Shown: positions 1 through 7,811, counted from the stretch's first letter. The stretch is DNA of 20,257 nt from SAT2750 sp964476375 (GCA_964476375.1 CAYYZW010000335.1:1-20257); one strand, 5' to 3'. Numbers and translations are program-made. The notes: generated by a model not told the origin, from the sequence alone.

Positions 1-2
1 GG

Positions 3-305
3 GTCGAAATCGAGGGACCGACCCGGAAGTTCTACCAGGGCCTGATCCAGGTCGCAGTCTGCCTGCATCATATTGGCAACGGGAACATCCGGGGCGCCCG
101 CAAACTTTACCATACCAGCTGTCGATACCTGGAAGCCTACCATCCCGTCCACGAGGGCCTGGACGTGGAGACACTGATCCGCGAACTGACCATCTGCAGC
201 CAGGAGTTTCTTGAGAGCGAAGAGGAATTTCCACAGGCCGAGATCCTCGTCGAGAAGATTCCAGAGATTCACCTGGAAACGACCCAGACGGGGGAAACCG
301 GCTAG
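3..305 (+). CDS. DUF309 domain protein, C-terminal part (5' end outside window)
   Basis: An open frame enters from the left edge and ends at TAG 303-305, giving 100 residues with no start in the window. The segment FYQGLIQVAVCLHHI, then a GN.RGARKL stretch and a second helix (CRYLEAYHP), matches the core of the DUF309 family, small all-helical bacterial proteins of unknown function. The catalytic-looking N-terminal part of the family (HEVLE..W-type motif) would lie upstream and cannot be checked. The acidic tail after residue 75 (EEEFPQAEILVEKIPE) is typical of such proteins. It is followed after 84 bp by folE on the same strand. The family call is by recognition of the motif; biological role unknown. 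Confidence 0.75.
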   Translation, partial: VEIEGPTRKFYQGLIQVAVCLHHIGNGNIRGARKLYHTSCRYLEAYHPVHEGLDVETLIRELTICSQEFLESEEEFPQAEILVEKIPEIHLETTQTGETG

Positions 306-373
306 CTGTCGCTCCCCCCTTTGACCCAACCGGCTGGCAGGATTTACGATGGACAACAGCCGGCCTCTCTCGC

Positions 374-378
374 AAGGA
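374..378 (+). promoter_or_regulatory. Shine-Dalgarno that supports the folE start at 390
   Basis: AAGGA lies 11 bp upstream of ATG 390. No comparable purine-rich site precedes the in-frame TTG at 321, where the upstream sequence is pyrimidine-rich (CTCCCCCCT). This favours the shorter FolE. Confidence 0.5.
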
Positions 379-389
379 AAAATTTCAAC

Positions 390-983
390 ATGACAGACCC
401 GCACGCAGAAAACGGCGGCATGGACCTTGCCCGCATCGAGGGAGCGGTGCGTGAGATCCTGCTGGCGGTCGGCGAGGATCCGGCTCGCGAGGGGCTGGTG
501 GAAACACCTGCCCGCGTGTCCCGCATGTTCGCCGAGATGGTCAGTGGGCTGCACCAGGATCCCCGTCAGCACACGAAGAAATTCTTCGAGGAAAAGTATG
601 ACGAGGTCGTGCTCGTCCGGGATATCAGTTTTTGCAGCATGTGCGAGCATCACATGCTGCCGTTCATGGGCAAGGCTCATATCGGTTACATGCCGAGTGG
701 CCGTGTGATCGGGCTGAGCAAGCTGGCCAGGGTGGTCGAGGTGATCGCCCGGCGACCCCAGGTCCAGGAACGGATGACCGAGGAAATCGCAAACCTGCTT
801 GTGGAAGAACTGGATGCGAGGGGCGTGGCGGTCGTTATCGAGGCGTCCCATTCCTGCATGGCGATCCGGGGAGTTCGTAAACCGGGCAGTCTCTGCGTTA
901 CCTCGGCCATGAAGGGGATTTTTCGATCGAACCTTTCAAGCCGTGCAGAGATCATGCAGTTGATCTACGGCAATCACAGCTAG
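390..983 (+). CDS. folE: GTP cyclohydrolase I (FolE, type IA)
   Basis: This enzyme converts GTP to 7,8-dihydroneopterin triphosphate, the first step of folate/pterin synthesis, as a cytosolic homodecamer. The zinc site is visible: Cys85 and His88 in CSMCEHHMLPF, and Cys156 in SHSCMAIRG. Further hallmarks are ETPARVSRMF, GKAHIGYMP and GLSKLARVVE. I chose ATG 390 (197 aa, close to family length) because AAGGA at 374-378 sits 11 bp upstream and homology starts at about residue 10. An in-frame TTG at 321 would add 23 residues of non-conserved sequence. The next gene starts 8 bp after the stop, implying one transcript. Very confident in function, moderately in the start. Confidence 0.96.
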   Translation: MTDPHAENGGMDLARIEGAVREILLAVGEDPAREGLVETPARVSRMFAEMVSGLHQDPRQHTKKFFEEKYDEVVLVRDISFCSMCEHHMLPFMGKAHIGYMPSGRVIGLSKLARVVEVIARRPQVQERMTEEIANLLVEELDARGVAVVIEASHSCMAIRGVRKPGSLCVTSAMKGIFRSNLSSRAEIMQLIYGNHS

Positions 984-991
984 CAAACATC

Positions 992-1777
992 GTGTCTCTC
1001 ACCTGGCATATCCTGCACTTTCTGGTCCGGATCGCGATGGGGATCGCATTCTCCCTTGGCCTGACATCCCCTCGCCAGGTAACCAGTGGATTTTTTCGAA
1101 TCCACCTCTGGGTCGTGATGGGGATTGCCGTCCTGGCCGCCCTGGTCGCCTGGTCACTCGGCAGCCAGGACTCCACCCCGCTCCCGGTATTCGTGACGGG
1201 GACTGCCGTGGCAACGGCGGTAGCCAGTTACCTGGCCGCCAGTTGCTGGATTTACGAGGCACGTCGTAGCGGACGGCTCCTGACGGCCCTGGTCACCGTC
1301 ATGACCGGCTTCCTCGTGGTCACCACGGCGGCCGGCCCGGGCCATGAATTCTCGCTGCAGGACTGGCCGGAAATCCTTGGAGCGCTGAGTGCCGGCCTGC
1401 TCCTTGGCAGCATGACCACCGCCATGCTGCTGGGGCACTGGTACCTGAATGCCCCGGGCATGAACCTGAGGCCGCTTCGGCTGCTTCTGTGCCTGGTTTT
1501 CCTGGCGATCATTCTGCGTGCCCTGGTCTCCGGCGGAGGTGTGGCAGCCTGGTTGCTGGCCGAGGGATCCCCACCGGCACGCTGGTGGATCTTTCTTGGT
1601 TTCCGATGGATTGCCGGTATCGCGGGAACCCTGGTCCTGACAGGCATGGCCTGGATGACCCTGCGAATCCCCAATACCCAGAGTGCCACCGGGATACTCT
1701 ATGCGGGCACGGTACTGGCCATGCTTGGTGAATTGGCATCCCAGCTACTGTCCGATACGCTTCCTTATCATCTATGA
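992..1777 (+). CDS. Uncharacterised polytopic membrane protein (about 8 TM)
   Basis: A 261-residue protein beginning at GTG 992, only 8 bp after folE. I count about eight hydrophobic segments: residues ~5-22, 34-55, 64-90, 97-115, 127-150, 158-188, 197-225 and 230-252. There is no signal peptide and no soluble domain. Conserved-looking features are a GHWYLNAPGMNLRPL stretch after TM5 and an FRWIAGIAG segment at TM7. I recall similar GHWYL-containing membrane proteins in planctomycetes and acidobacteria, but I know no function for them. It sits between folE and a zinc-ribbon membrane protein that precedes the YdiJ-like dehydrogenase, so a role in membrane electron transfer is possible but unsupported. 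Coding confidence is high; function unknown. Confidence 0.8.
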   Translation: MSLTWHILHFLVRIAMGIAFSLGLTSPRQVTSGFFRIHLWVVMGIAVLAALVAWSLGSQDSTPLPVFVTGTAVATAVASYLAASCWIYEARRSGRLLTALVTVMTGFLVVTTAAGPGHEFSLQDWPEILGALSAGLLLGSMTTAMLLGHWYLNAPGMNLRPLRLLLCLVFLAIILRALVSGGGVAAWLLAEGSPPARWWIFLGFRWIAGIAGTLVLTGMAWMTLRIPNTQSATGILYAGTVLAMLGELASQLLSDTLPYHL

Positions 1778-1822
1778 TGAAAGAAGGATAGCGACTTTCT
1801 TTGACGCTGACAGGGTGCCCCA

Positions 1823-2323
1823 ATGAACGTGACCTTTTCATGTGGCCACTGTGGCAAGGCCACGCGGCAGACCTGTGAATCCGGCCAGGACCACATGACC
1901 TGCTTGCATTGCCAGCACCAACAGCCTATCCAGCCACTCTCCCTGGCAGCCGCAGACGGGGATCCCAAGCACATACTTGCCAGCTGCCCGATCTGCTTCA
2001 GCGAGGAACTTTTCATCCGCAAGAATTTTTCCCAGCGACTGGGACTCCTGATCATTGTGATCGGCTTCATTGCCAGCAGCATTGCCTGGTATTATTACCA
2101 GCCCTACCTGAGCTACGGTATCCTGCTCGCCTCGGCCCTGGTCGACCTGCTGCTCTACCAGATGGTCGGCAACCTGCTCCAGTGCTACCGCTGTCACAGC
2201 GAATACCGCGGGGTGGAGTTCGGACCAGACCAGCGGGGCTTTGACCTGGTCATTCACGAGCGTCACCGCCAGCAGGAAGCCCGGCTTGTCCAGACCGCCT
2301 CTCCCAAGCAGGGGGACCATTAA
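1823..2323 (+). CDS. Zinc-ribbon membrane protein, function unknown
   Basis: The 166-residue product starts at ATG 1823. It carries four CxxC knuckles: CGHC at residues 7-10 and CLHC about 20 residues later form an N-terminal zinc ribbon. CPIC sits before the membrane region, and CYRC after it. Two adjacent hydrophobic segments (GLLIIVIGFIASSIAW and YGILLASALVDLLLY) make a hairpin, which would put both cysteine pairs on the same, probably cytoplasmic, side. The stop is 2 bp before the start of the YdiJ-like gene, so the two are almost certainly co-translated. The cysteine pairs could bind zinc or a cluster; nothing here shows which. It is not a recognised named family. Confidence 0.8.
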   Translation: MNVTFSCGHCGKATRQTCESGQDHMTCLHCQHQQPIQPLSLAAADGDPKHILASCPICFSEELFIRKNFSQRLGLLIIVIGFIASSIAWYYYQPYLSYGILLASALVDLLLYQMVGNLLQCYRCHSEYRGVEFGPDQRGFDLVIHERHRQQEARLVQTASPKQGDH

Positions 2324-2325
2324 CT

Positions 2326-5300
2326 GTGGCAATGGACCAGGAACGACGGCGGATCCAGGAGGATCTGCGCGGCCTGCTGGACGGAGATGTCCGTTGTGAT
2401 GACATCTTCGTGCAGATGTATGCCAACGATGCAAGCGTCTACGAGATCCGGCCGCTGGGAGTCATCCGTCCCCGCAATGTCTCCGACGTGGTGGTGGCGG
2501 TACAGTATGCCGCCGAGCATAATTACTCGATCCACCCGCGGGGAGGAGGAAGCGGCGTGGCCGGCGAGTCGCTTGGGAGCGGACTGGTCCTGGACTTTTC
2601 CCAGCACATGCGGCGCGTGATCGCGATCGAGGAGGACCGGGTGAGGATTCAACCCGGCGTGGTGCATGCCCAGCTGAACCGGCTTCTGGCACGCCGCGGC
2701 CAGATTTTTGGCCCGGATCCAGCCAATGCTGCGGTCTCCACCATGGGAAGTGTGCTGGCCTTGAATTCCACCGGCAGCCGCTGGTTGAAGTACGGCGTCC
2801 CCCGTGACCTGGTGGAATCGATGCAGGTCGTGCTGGCCGACGGCACCATCATCCGGGTCGGATACGACCAGGGCAAACCGGTTGCCTGGGATGAAACCTG
2901 TCCCGTCTCGGCCTCGATCCCGGCAGCGGTGGAGGGGGAAGAGAAAGCACCCCGCAGTAGCGAAATCCAGTCGCGACTTTCGGGATTGCTGGGCAGGGAA
3001 ATGGATGTCGTCCAGGCACACCGTCCCGGCAGCCTGGTGCATCGCTGCGGTTACCACATTTTTGACATCGCCGATGAAAACAACGACCGGATCGACCTGG
3101 CACGCCTGCTGGTCGGTTCGGAGGGGACACTGGGGTTGATCACGGAGATGACTCTCCGCCTGCAACAGCTTCCGGCGGCCAGCGGGGTCGTGCTGATGTT
3201 TTTCGACCGGCTGGAGAACGCGGCCCAGGCAGCCCTGGAGGCCCGTGAGATGTCGGCCGTGGCCTGTGATATCATGGACCGCCGCCTGCTGTCCATCGCC
3301 CGGGAGCTGGACAGTCGTTACCGGCGATTGCTTCCCCCCGAGGCAGAAGCGATGCTCTTAATCGAGATGGAGGGAGAGACGATCGCTGACGTCCGCACGT
3401 CGCTCGACGGCCTCGTACGGCGGATTCATCACCAGCGACACCTGGCTTTTGCAACCTGGCAGGCGACCGAGGAGGACGACGTCCAGCTGGCGTGGGATCT
3501 GACACGAAACGTCGTCCCCAGGCTTTACCGGCTCGAGGGCTCTACCCGGGCACTTCCTTTCGTGGAGGATGTCGCGGTTCCCCCAGAACGCCTGACCGAG
3601 TTCCTGACCGGTTTGCAGGACGTGCTGAAGAAACACGAGATCACCGCGTCCCTGTTCGGCCATGCCGGCCACGGTCAGCTCCATATCCGCCCCTTCCTGG
3701 ACCTGGCCAACCCTGACCATGTTTACCAGATGCATACCGTGGCAGCTGATATCTACCAGCTGGCCCTCGATCTGGAGGGGACGATCAGTGGGGAGCACGG
3801 TGCGGGGCTGAGCCGCACCTGGTTCATGCGGGATCAGTTTGGGCCGCTTTACGGCGTGCTGCGGGAAGTCAAGCGGATCTTCGACCCGGAGAATCTTTTT
3901 AACCCAGGCCGCGTGGTGGCGGACCTGCCACAGCCGATTCACAACAACCTGAGACCGGTCGAGGTGGCGGCAACCCTGGCCCCGCTCTCGGAGAGCAGCA
4001 CGGTGGAGGAGAACTACGTGGCGGAACCGGGGAGTACCGACAAGCCACGAATCACGCTGCAGCTGGCATGGTCACCCGACGAGCTGGTTTATACGGCCCG
4101 GACATGCAACGGCTGTGGACGCTGTCGAACGCTCTCCCCGGAAGAACGGATGTGCCCGATCTACCGTTTTGCGCCTCGTGAAGAAGCCTCGCCTCGTGCC
4201 AAGGCCAACCTGATGCGAGGAATTCTGACCGGCCGGCTGGATACTGCCGCCCTCGCCGATGAGGCGATGAAGGAGATTACGGACCTCTGTGTCAACTGCC
4301 ACCAGTGCCGCATGGAATGCCCTGCCAGCGTGGATATTCCCCGCTTGATGGTGGAATCCAAGGCGCAGTACGTGGCAACCAACGGAATGCGGTTTTCCGA
4401 TTCCCTGTTGACCCGCCTGGACCGGCTGGCTCGCTGGAGCAACCGGCTACGGCCACTTTATAACTGGGCCATCGGCAACAGGCAGATGCGATGGCTGATC
4501 GAGAAGATGGTGGGCGTGGCCCAGGGACGAAAGCTTCCACGCGTCGCCCGACGCAGCTTTCTCCGGCTTGCCCAGCGACGGCGGCTGCACCGCACAGCAC
4601 GGCATAGCGGACGCAAGGTCGTTTATTTCGTGGATGTCTTTGCCAACTGGTTTGATGTCCAGCTGGCAGAAGCAACCATTGGGGTCCTGGAACACAACGG
4701 TGTCTCGGTGTTCGTGCCGGGGACTCAGGGCGGATCAGGAATGTCCGCGATCAGCGAGGGGGCTGTCAATCTGGCCCGTCGGCTGGCAACCCGCAACGTC
4801 TCCCTGCTGGCCGATGCCATCCGCCAGGGATACCAGGTCATTACAACCGAGCCGGCGGCGGTCATGTGCCTGACGCATGAATACCCGAACCTGCTTGATT
4901 CTGATGATGCTCGACTGGTGGCCGAGAACACGGTCGATGCCTGCCGCTACCTCTGGCAGATGCACGAGAATGGTCAGCTCGAACTGGATCTCCAGCCGGT
5001 CGTCACGACCGTCGGTTACCACCTCCCCTGCCACCTGCGGGCACTGCCGGTGCCCGCCATGGGAGAGAGCCTGATCAAGCTGATCCCCGGCCTGGTGGTC
5101 AAGCGACTGGATCACGGGTGTTCCGGGATGGCGGGCACCTTTGGTCTGAAACGACGAAACTATCGGAACAGCCTGCGGGCAGGGTGGGACCTGATCAGCG
5201 CCATAAGAAATTCCCCTGTGCAGGTGGGAACGACCGAATGCAGTGCCTGCAAGTTGCAAATGGAACAGGGCACGACCAAGCCGACCCTGCATCCACTCAA

Positions 5301-5382
5301 GCTGCTGGCGCTCTCCTATGGACTGAAACCGGAAATCCGGGAACTGCTACATTCTCAATCCAGTGACCTGGTGGTGACATGA
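2326..5382 (+). CDS. FAD-linked and Fe-S-binding oxidoreductase, YdiJ/D-2-hydroxyacid dehydrogenase type
   Basis: This 1018-residue protein has the architecture and length of E. coli YdiJ. Residues ~40-280 form the PCMH FAD-binding domain (PRGGGSGVAGESLGSG; VGSEGTLGLITEMTLRL). Residues ~285-530 form the FAD oxidase C-terminal domain (FGHAGHGQLHIRPF; ISGEHGAGLSR; FDPENLFNPGRV). A two-[4Fe-4S] segment follows with Cys594, 597, 600, 610 and Cys655, 658, 661, 665. Last come two CCG-type modules (~763-880 and ~890-1000). Such enzymes oxidise D-lactate, glycolate or D-2-hydroxyglutarate and pass electrons to the membrane or quinone pool; the substrate cannot be read here. GTG 2326 is chosen because GGGGGA ends 9 bp before it; ATG 2332 is an alternative. 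The first CCG module has lost its cysteines (GGSG at 802-805), while the second keeps CSGMAG and ECSAC. Its end overlaps moaD by 4 bp. Confidence 0.9.
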   Translation: MAMDQERRRIQEDLRGLLDGDVRCDDIFVQMYANDASVYEIRPLGVIRPRNVSDVVVAVQYAAEHNYSIHPRGGGSGVAGESLGSGLVLDFSQHMRRVIAIEEDRVRIQPGVVHAQLNRLLARRGQIFGPDPANAAVSTMGSVLALNSTGSRWLKYGVPRDLVESMQVVLADGTIIRVGYDQGKPVAWDETCPVSASIPAAVEGEEKAPRSSEIQSRLSGLLGREMDVVQAHRPGSLVHRCGYHIFDIADENNDRIDLARLLVGSEGTLGLITEMTLRLQQLPAASGVVLMFFDRLENAAQAALEAREMSAVACDIMDRRLLSIARELDSRYRRLLPPEAEAMLLIEMEGETIADVRTSLDGLVRRIHHQRHLAFATWQATEEDDVQLAWDLTRNVVPRLYRLEGSTRALPFVEDVAVPPERLTEFLTGLQDVLKKHEITASLFGHAGHGQLHIRPFLDLANPDHVYQMHTVAADIYQLALDLEGTISGEHGAGLSRTWFMRDQFGPLYGVLREVKRIFDPENLFNPGRVVADLPQPIHNNLRPVEVAATLAPLSESSTVEENYVAEPGSTDKPRITLQLAWSPDELVYTARTCNGCGRCRTLSPEERMCPIYRFAPREEASPRAKANLMRGILTGRLDTAALADEAMKEITDLCVNCHQCRMECPASVDIPRLMVESKAQYVATNGMRFSDSLLTRLDRLARWSNRLRPLYNWAIGNRQMRWLIEKMVGVAQGRKLPRVARRSFLRLAQRRRLHRTARHSGRKVVYFVDVFANWFDVQLAEATIGVLEHNGVSVFVPGTQGGSGMSAISEGAVNLARRLATRNVSLLADAIRQGYQVITTEPAAVMCLTHEYPNLLDSDDARLVAENTVDACRYLWQMHENGQLELDLQPVVTTVGYHLPCHLRALPVPAMGESLIKLIPGLVVKRLDHGCSGMAGTFGLKRRNYRNSLRAGWDLISAIRNSPVQVGTTECSACKLQMEQGTTKPTLHPLKLLALSYGLKPEIRELLHSQSSDLVVT

Positions 5383-5624
5383 TCCTCGACGTAAAAATGT
5401 TTGCTGCAGCTCGCCAGTACACGTCCCAGGCGGTGGTCCAGGTGGAACTGGAAGAACCGGCCAGGGTAAGCGATTTAAAAGTGGCACTGCTTCAGCAGTT
5501 TCCGCAGCTTGAACCCCTGGCCGGCCACCTGACGATCGCCGTCGACAATGACTATGTTGACGACGACCGCCTGCTGGAGGAAAACAGTGAAGTTGCCGTG
5601 ATACCGCCGGTCAGTGGGGGCTAG
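5379..5624 (+). CDS. moaD: Molybdopterin synthase small subunit MoaD
   Basis: An 81-residue ubiquitin-fold protein that carries sulfur as a C-terminal thiocarboxylate to convert cyclic pyranopterin monophosphate to molybdopterin. The key sign is the Gly-Gly terminus, preceded by the classic VAVIPPVSGG. N-terminal strand (LDVKMFAAARQY), LKVALLQQFPQL helix and the D.DYVDDDRLLEENSEVAV region all fit the family at normal length. ATG 5379 overlaps the upstream TGA (ATGA), indicating translational coupling with the dehydrogenase. The partner moaE begins 3 bp after its stop. Confidence 0.95.
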   Translation: MILDVKMFAAARQYTSQAVVQVELEEPARVSDLKVALLQQFPQLEPLAGHLTIAVDNDYVDDDRLLEENSEVAVIPPVSGG

Positions 5625-5627
5625 GCC

Positions 5628-6086
5628 ATGATTGAACTTGTCCAGCAGCCGATCGATACAAGCCGCGTGCTGGCCCACGTTGCCTCCAACGAGGCCGGCG
5701 CCGTGGTTCTCTTCCTGGGAACCACCCGCCAGTTCACCCACCAGCGTGAGACCCTCTCGCTGGACTACGAGTGTTACCCGGAAATGGCAACCGAGAAACT
5801 CCAGCAGCTTGAAGCAGAGGCGCGCTGCCGCTGGCCGATCGTGGACCTTGCCATCGTGCATCGACTGGGCCACCTGGGACTGGGAGAGGCCAGCGTGGCG
5901 ATTGCCGTCAGCAGCCCCCACCGGCAGGATGCCTTTGAAGCCGGCACATGGCTTATTGACACGCTCAAGGAGGTTGTGCCAATCTGGAAGCAGGAGAACT
6001 GGGCGGATGGAACAAGCCAGTGGGTTCACCCGGGGGTCGAGCCCCCGGAAACACCCTTGAACCAGCCCGGGGATAACACACCATGA
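5628..6086 (+). CDS. moaE: Molybdopterin synthase large subunit MoaE
   Basis: This 152-residue protein is the catalytic subunit that takes sulfur from MoaD to build the dithiolene of molybdopterin. Diagnostic segments are AGAVVLFLGTTR, LDYECYPEMA, HRLGHLGLGEASVAIAVSSPHRQDAFEA and DTLKEVVPIWKQENW. Lys114 and Lys121 in the last segment correspond to the catalytic and thiocarboxylate-contacting lysines of the family. After GTSQWVHPG there is a short proline-rich tail without conserved residues. The stop overlaps the moaA start by 4 bp (ATGA). Together with moaD and moaA it forms a partial Moco cassette; moaC, moeA and mogA are not in the window. Confidence 0.95.
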   Translation: MIELVQQPIDTSRVLAHVASNEAGAVVLFLGTTRQFTHQRETLSLDYECYPEMATEKLQQLEAEARCRWPIVDLAIVHRLGHLGLGEASVAIAVSSPHRQDAFEAGTWLIDTLKEVVPIWKQENWADGTSQWVHPGVEPPETPLNQPGDNTP

Positions 6087-7078
6087 CCACACCACTTATT
6101 GATTCGCTCGGACGCGTGCACTCGAACCTGCGGGTGAGTGTTACGGACCGCTGCAATATCCGTTGCTTCTACTGCATGCCCGATGAGAACGTGCGTTTTA
6201 AACCACGCGAGGAGATTCTCACTTTCGAGGAAATCGAAAAGCTCGTTCGCGTGGCTGCCAGCCGGGGAGTGACCAAGCTGCGGATCACCGGCGGTGAACC
6301 CCTGGTACGAGCCGAGCTACCGACGCTGGTGGGCCGCCTGGCCGCGATCACCGGCATCGAGGACATCGCCCTGACGACCAACGGGATCCTGCTTGCCGCC
6401 CAGGCCGAGGCACTCTGCCAGGCCGGACTCCAGCGGCTGAATATCAGCCTCGATGGCCTCCGCGATGAGACCTTCGAAAAAATCGCACGTCGACCAGGCC
6501 TGGCCGACGTGCTGGAGGGAATCCGGGTTGCCCAGCAACTTCCGTTTGAGAAGATCCGGCTCAATGCAGTGGCAATTTCCGGGATCAGCGAGGAGGAGAT
6601 TGTTCCGCTGGGATCCTTTGCCAGGGAGGAGAATCTTGAATTGCGGTTCATCGAGTTCATGCCGCTCGATGCCGAGGGAAACTGGAAAACGGAACAGGTG
6701 CTTGAGGGGGACATCATTCGTGCCATGCTGGAAGAGGCCTTTGGCCCACTACAACCTGCCGAAAGGCACGATCCCAGCCAGCCGGCGGTCGATTACACAT
6801 TTGCCGATGGGATCGGCAATATCGGGTTTATTAACCCCGTCAGCCAGCCCTTCTGTGCCGACTGCAACCGGCTCCGGGTCACGGCCGAGGGACAACTGAG
6901 AAACTGCCTGTTTTCCCACGAGGAATGGGACGTGCGTGAACTGATGCGGCAGGGAGGGAGTGACGAGCAGATCTCGCAGATGCTCACCAGGTGCGTGGCG
7001 GCCAAGAAACCCGGGCATGGAATTGACTCGCCCGATTTCCAGCAACCGGAACGGGCGATGTTCCAGATTGGCGGTTAA
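6083..7078 (+). CDS. moaA: GTP 3',8-cyclase MoaA (radical SAM)
   Basis: MoaA uses S-adenosylmethionine and two [4Fe-4S] clusters to cyclise GTP to 3',8-cH2GTP, the first step of molybdenum cofactor synthesis. The N-terminal radical-SAM cluster motif is CX3CX2C at Cys24, Cys28 and Cys31 (TDRCNIRCFYCMP). The C-terminal substrate-binding cluster is CX2CX13C at Cys258, Cys261 and Cys275 (FCADCNRLRVT). RITGGEPLVR binds SAM. The chain ends in Gly-Gly, the conserved MoaA tail needed in cyclisation. At 331 residues it is normal length. It is the last + gene of the run; the next gene converges from the other strand 20 bp away, and I see no clear hairpin-T-tract terminator in the gap. Confidence 0.97.
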   Translation: MTTPLIDSLGRVHSNLRVSVTDRCNIRCFYCMPDENVRFKPREEILTFEEIEKLVRVAASRGVTKLRITGGEPLVRAELPTLVGRLAAITGIEDIALTTNGILLAAQAEALCQAGLQRLNISLDGLRDETFEKIARRPGLADVLEGIRVAQQLPFEKIRLNAVAISGISEEEIVPLGSFAREENLELRFIEFMPLDAEGNWKTEQVLEGDIIRAMLEEAFGPLQPAERHDPSQPAVDYTFADGIGNIGFINPVSQPFCADCNRLRVTAEGQLRNCLFSHEEWDVRELMRQGGSDEQISQMLTRCVAAKKPGHGIDSPDFQQPERAMFQIGG

Positions 7079-7098
7079 ATCAGCATCGATCCGGCCTC

Positions 7099-7512
7099 TC
7101 AGGGCATATGCCGAAGCTGGTCAATCTGGCCGATGTCATGGAGCTTTCCCTGGCCAGAACCAGGGCAGATCTCACACGTCTGCCGCCAGGTTTCCGGTGT
7201 TTTGATGTTGGAATTCCAGAATGGCCATGTCCGGCACTGCCTCGGGCGGGCATCGTAAACCCGGCACGTCCGCTGCTCTCCGTCAAAAAAAACGCAGTCG
7301 CCATTGGGAAACTCCACCAGCGATTTTCGATCCTTGACCTGCCGGACAAACAGCTTCTCAAACTTGGCAATATCCGGTTCTCCCAGGACGCCAGCAATCG
7401 CCACAATGTCCTCCCCGGTAACCCAGACAAATCCCGGCGCCCCGGTACAGCAGTTTCCACACTGCGTGCATTCAAAGCGGAGTCCCTCTGCATACCAGCG
7501 CTGTTCTTCCAC
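7099..7512 (-). CDS. YkgJ family cysteine-cluster protein
   Basis: A 137-residue protein with the family signature CX2CX2CC (Cys15, 18, 21, 22 in FECTQCGNCCTG) and the second half DCVFFDGEQRTCRVYDARPRQCRTWPFW. The family is predicted to bind zinc or an Fe-S cluster; the biochemical role is poorly known. The start is GTG at 7512-7510, supported by AAGGA nine bases upstream on the minus strand. The reverse-strand frame ends just after moaA, so the two genes converge with about 20 bp between them. Overlapping open frames on both strands here lack any family motif. Upstream it faces the long spacer before the HU gene, so its promoter should lie in 7513-7680. Family call firm, function not. Confidence 0.88.
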   Translation of the reverse strand: MEEQRWYAEGLRFECTQCGNCCTGAPGFVWVTGEDIVAIAGVLGEPDIAKFEKLFVRQVKDRKSLVEFPNGDCVFFDGEQRTCRVYDARPRQCRTWPFWNSNIKTPETWRQTCEICPGSGQGKLHDIGQIDQLRHMP

Positions 7513-7605
7513 TTCTCGCTTTCCTTCCGGTCTTCGTTTCCCGCTGTTGGAATCCTGAGATGTGCATTCTAGGCAAGCTGTCGCTGCTTACCAAGTCGCT
7601 CATGC

Positions 7606-7712
7606 GAGTCCCCAACAGCCCCGGGAGTCGCTGTTAAGCTGTAACGATTAGTTGAAGTTGAAGGGGAAGGACGTCGATATGGACGAGAGTCGGAAGACTG
7701 CCGGCGAGAGTC
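7606..7712. repeat. Four GAGTC words in two spaced pairs
   Basis: GAGTC occurs at 7606-7610, 7625-7629, 7687-7691 and 7708-7712. Spacing within pairs is 19 and 21 bp, about two helical turns. The first two lie in a shared context (AGTCGCT at both 7604 and 7626) and the last two in CGAGAGTC. This could be a protein-binding array or chance; no known operator is matched. Confidence 0.3.
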
Positions 7713-7783
7713 CTTATATTTACATAAGTTACCTAGTCACAACATGTTACGGATGTAATCCTGACGAGAACGAAGGCCATTGA
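7679..7783 (+). CDS. Possible small ORF, 34 codons
   Basis: ATG 7679 is preceded by a purine-rich site (AAGGA 7667-7671 within AAGGGGAAGGA) with 7-bp spacing, one of the better ribosome-binding sites in the window. The frame runs 34 codons to TGA 7781-7783. The peptide starts MDESRKTAGESP, continues with an aromatic/hydrophobic patch (YIYISYLV) and ends with a CxxC-like CYGC and an acidic tail (NPDENEGH). No family is recognised. The stop codon lies directly before the 7785-7811 dyad, which would suit a leader peptide. Codon use differs from neighbouring genes (CTA, ACA, TGT, AGT), so it may be non-coding. Low confidence. Confidence 0.25.
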   Translation: MDESRKTAGESPYIYISYLVTTCYGCNPDENEGH

Positions 7784-7784
7784 T

Positions 7785-7811
7785 ATAAGTTGTTATTTAA
7801 CAGTGACTTAT
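7785..7811. repeat. Imperfect inverted repeat (dyad) upstream of HU gene
   Basis: ATAAGT+TGTTA on the left pairs with TAACA+ACTTAT on the right. The loop is two bases and a three-base bulge (GTG) interrupts the right arm, giving eleven pairs in all. An extra ATAAGTT copy lies at 7725-7731. The element is AT-rich and not followed by a T-tract, so a protein-binding site fits better than an intrinsic terminator. Confidence 0.4.

Noticed and set aside
2320..3165. 281-codon minus-strand frame opposite the dehydrogenase
   Set aside because: It is antisense to a clear FAD-binding domain and has no recognisable motif.
6046..6082. Possible hairpin (CCCGGGG type) at the moaE-moaA junction
   Set aside because: GC-rich words lie inside coding sequence at an ATGA-coupled junction, with no T-tract, so it is not a terminator.
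7108..7572. 154-codon plus-strand frame and a second minus-strand frame (7080-7493) over the YkgJ gene
   Set aside because: Only the minus frame 7099-7512 shows the CX2CX2CC signature.
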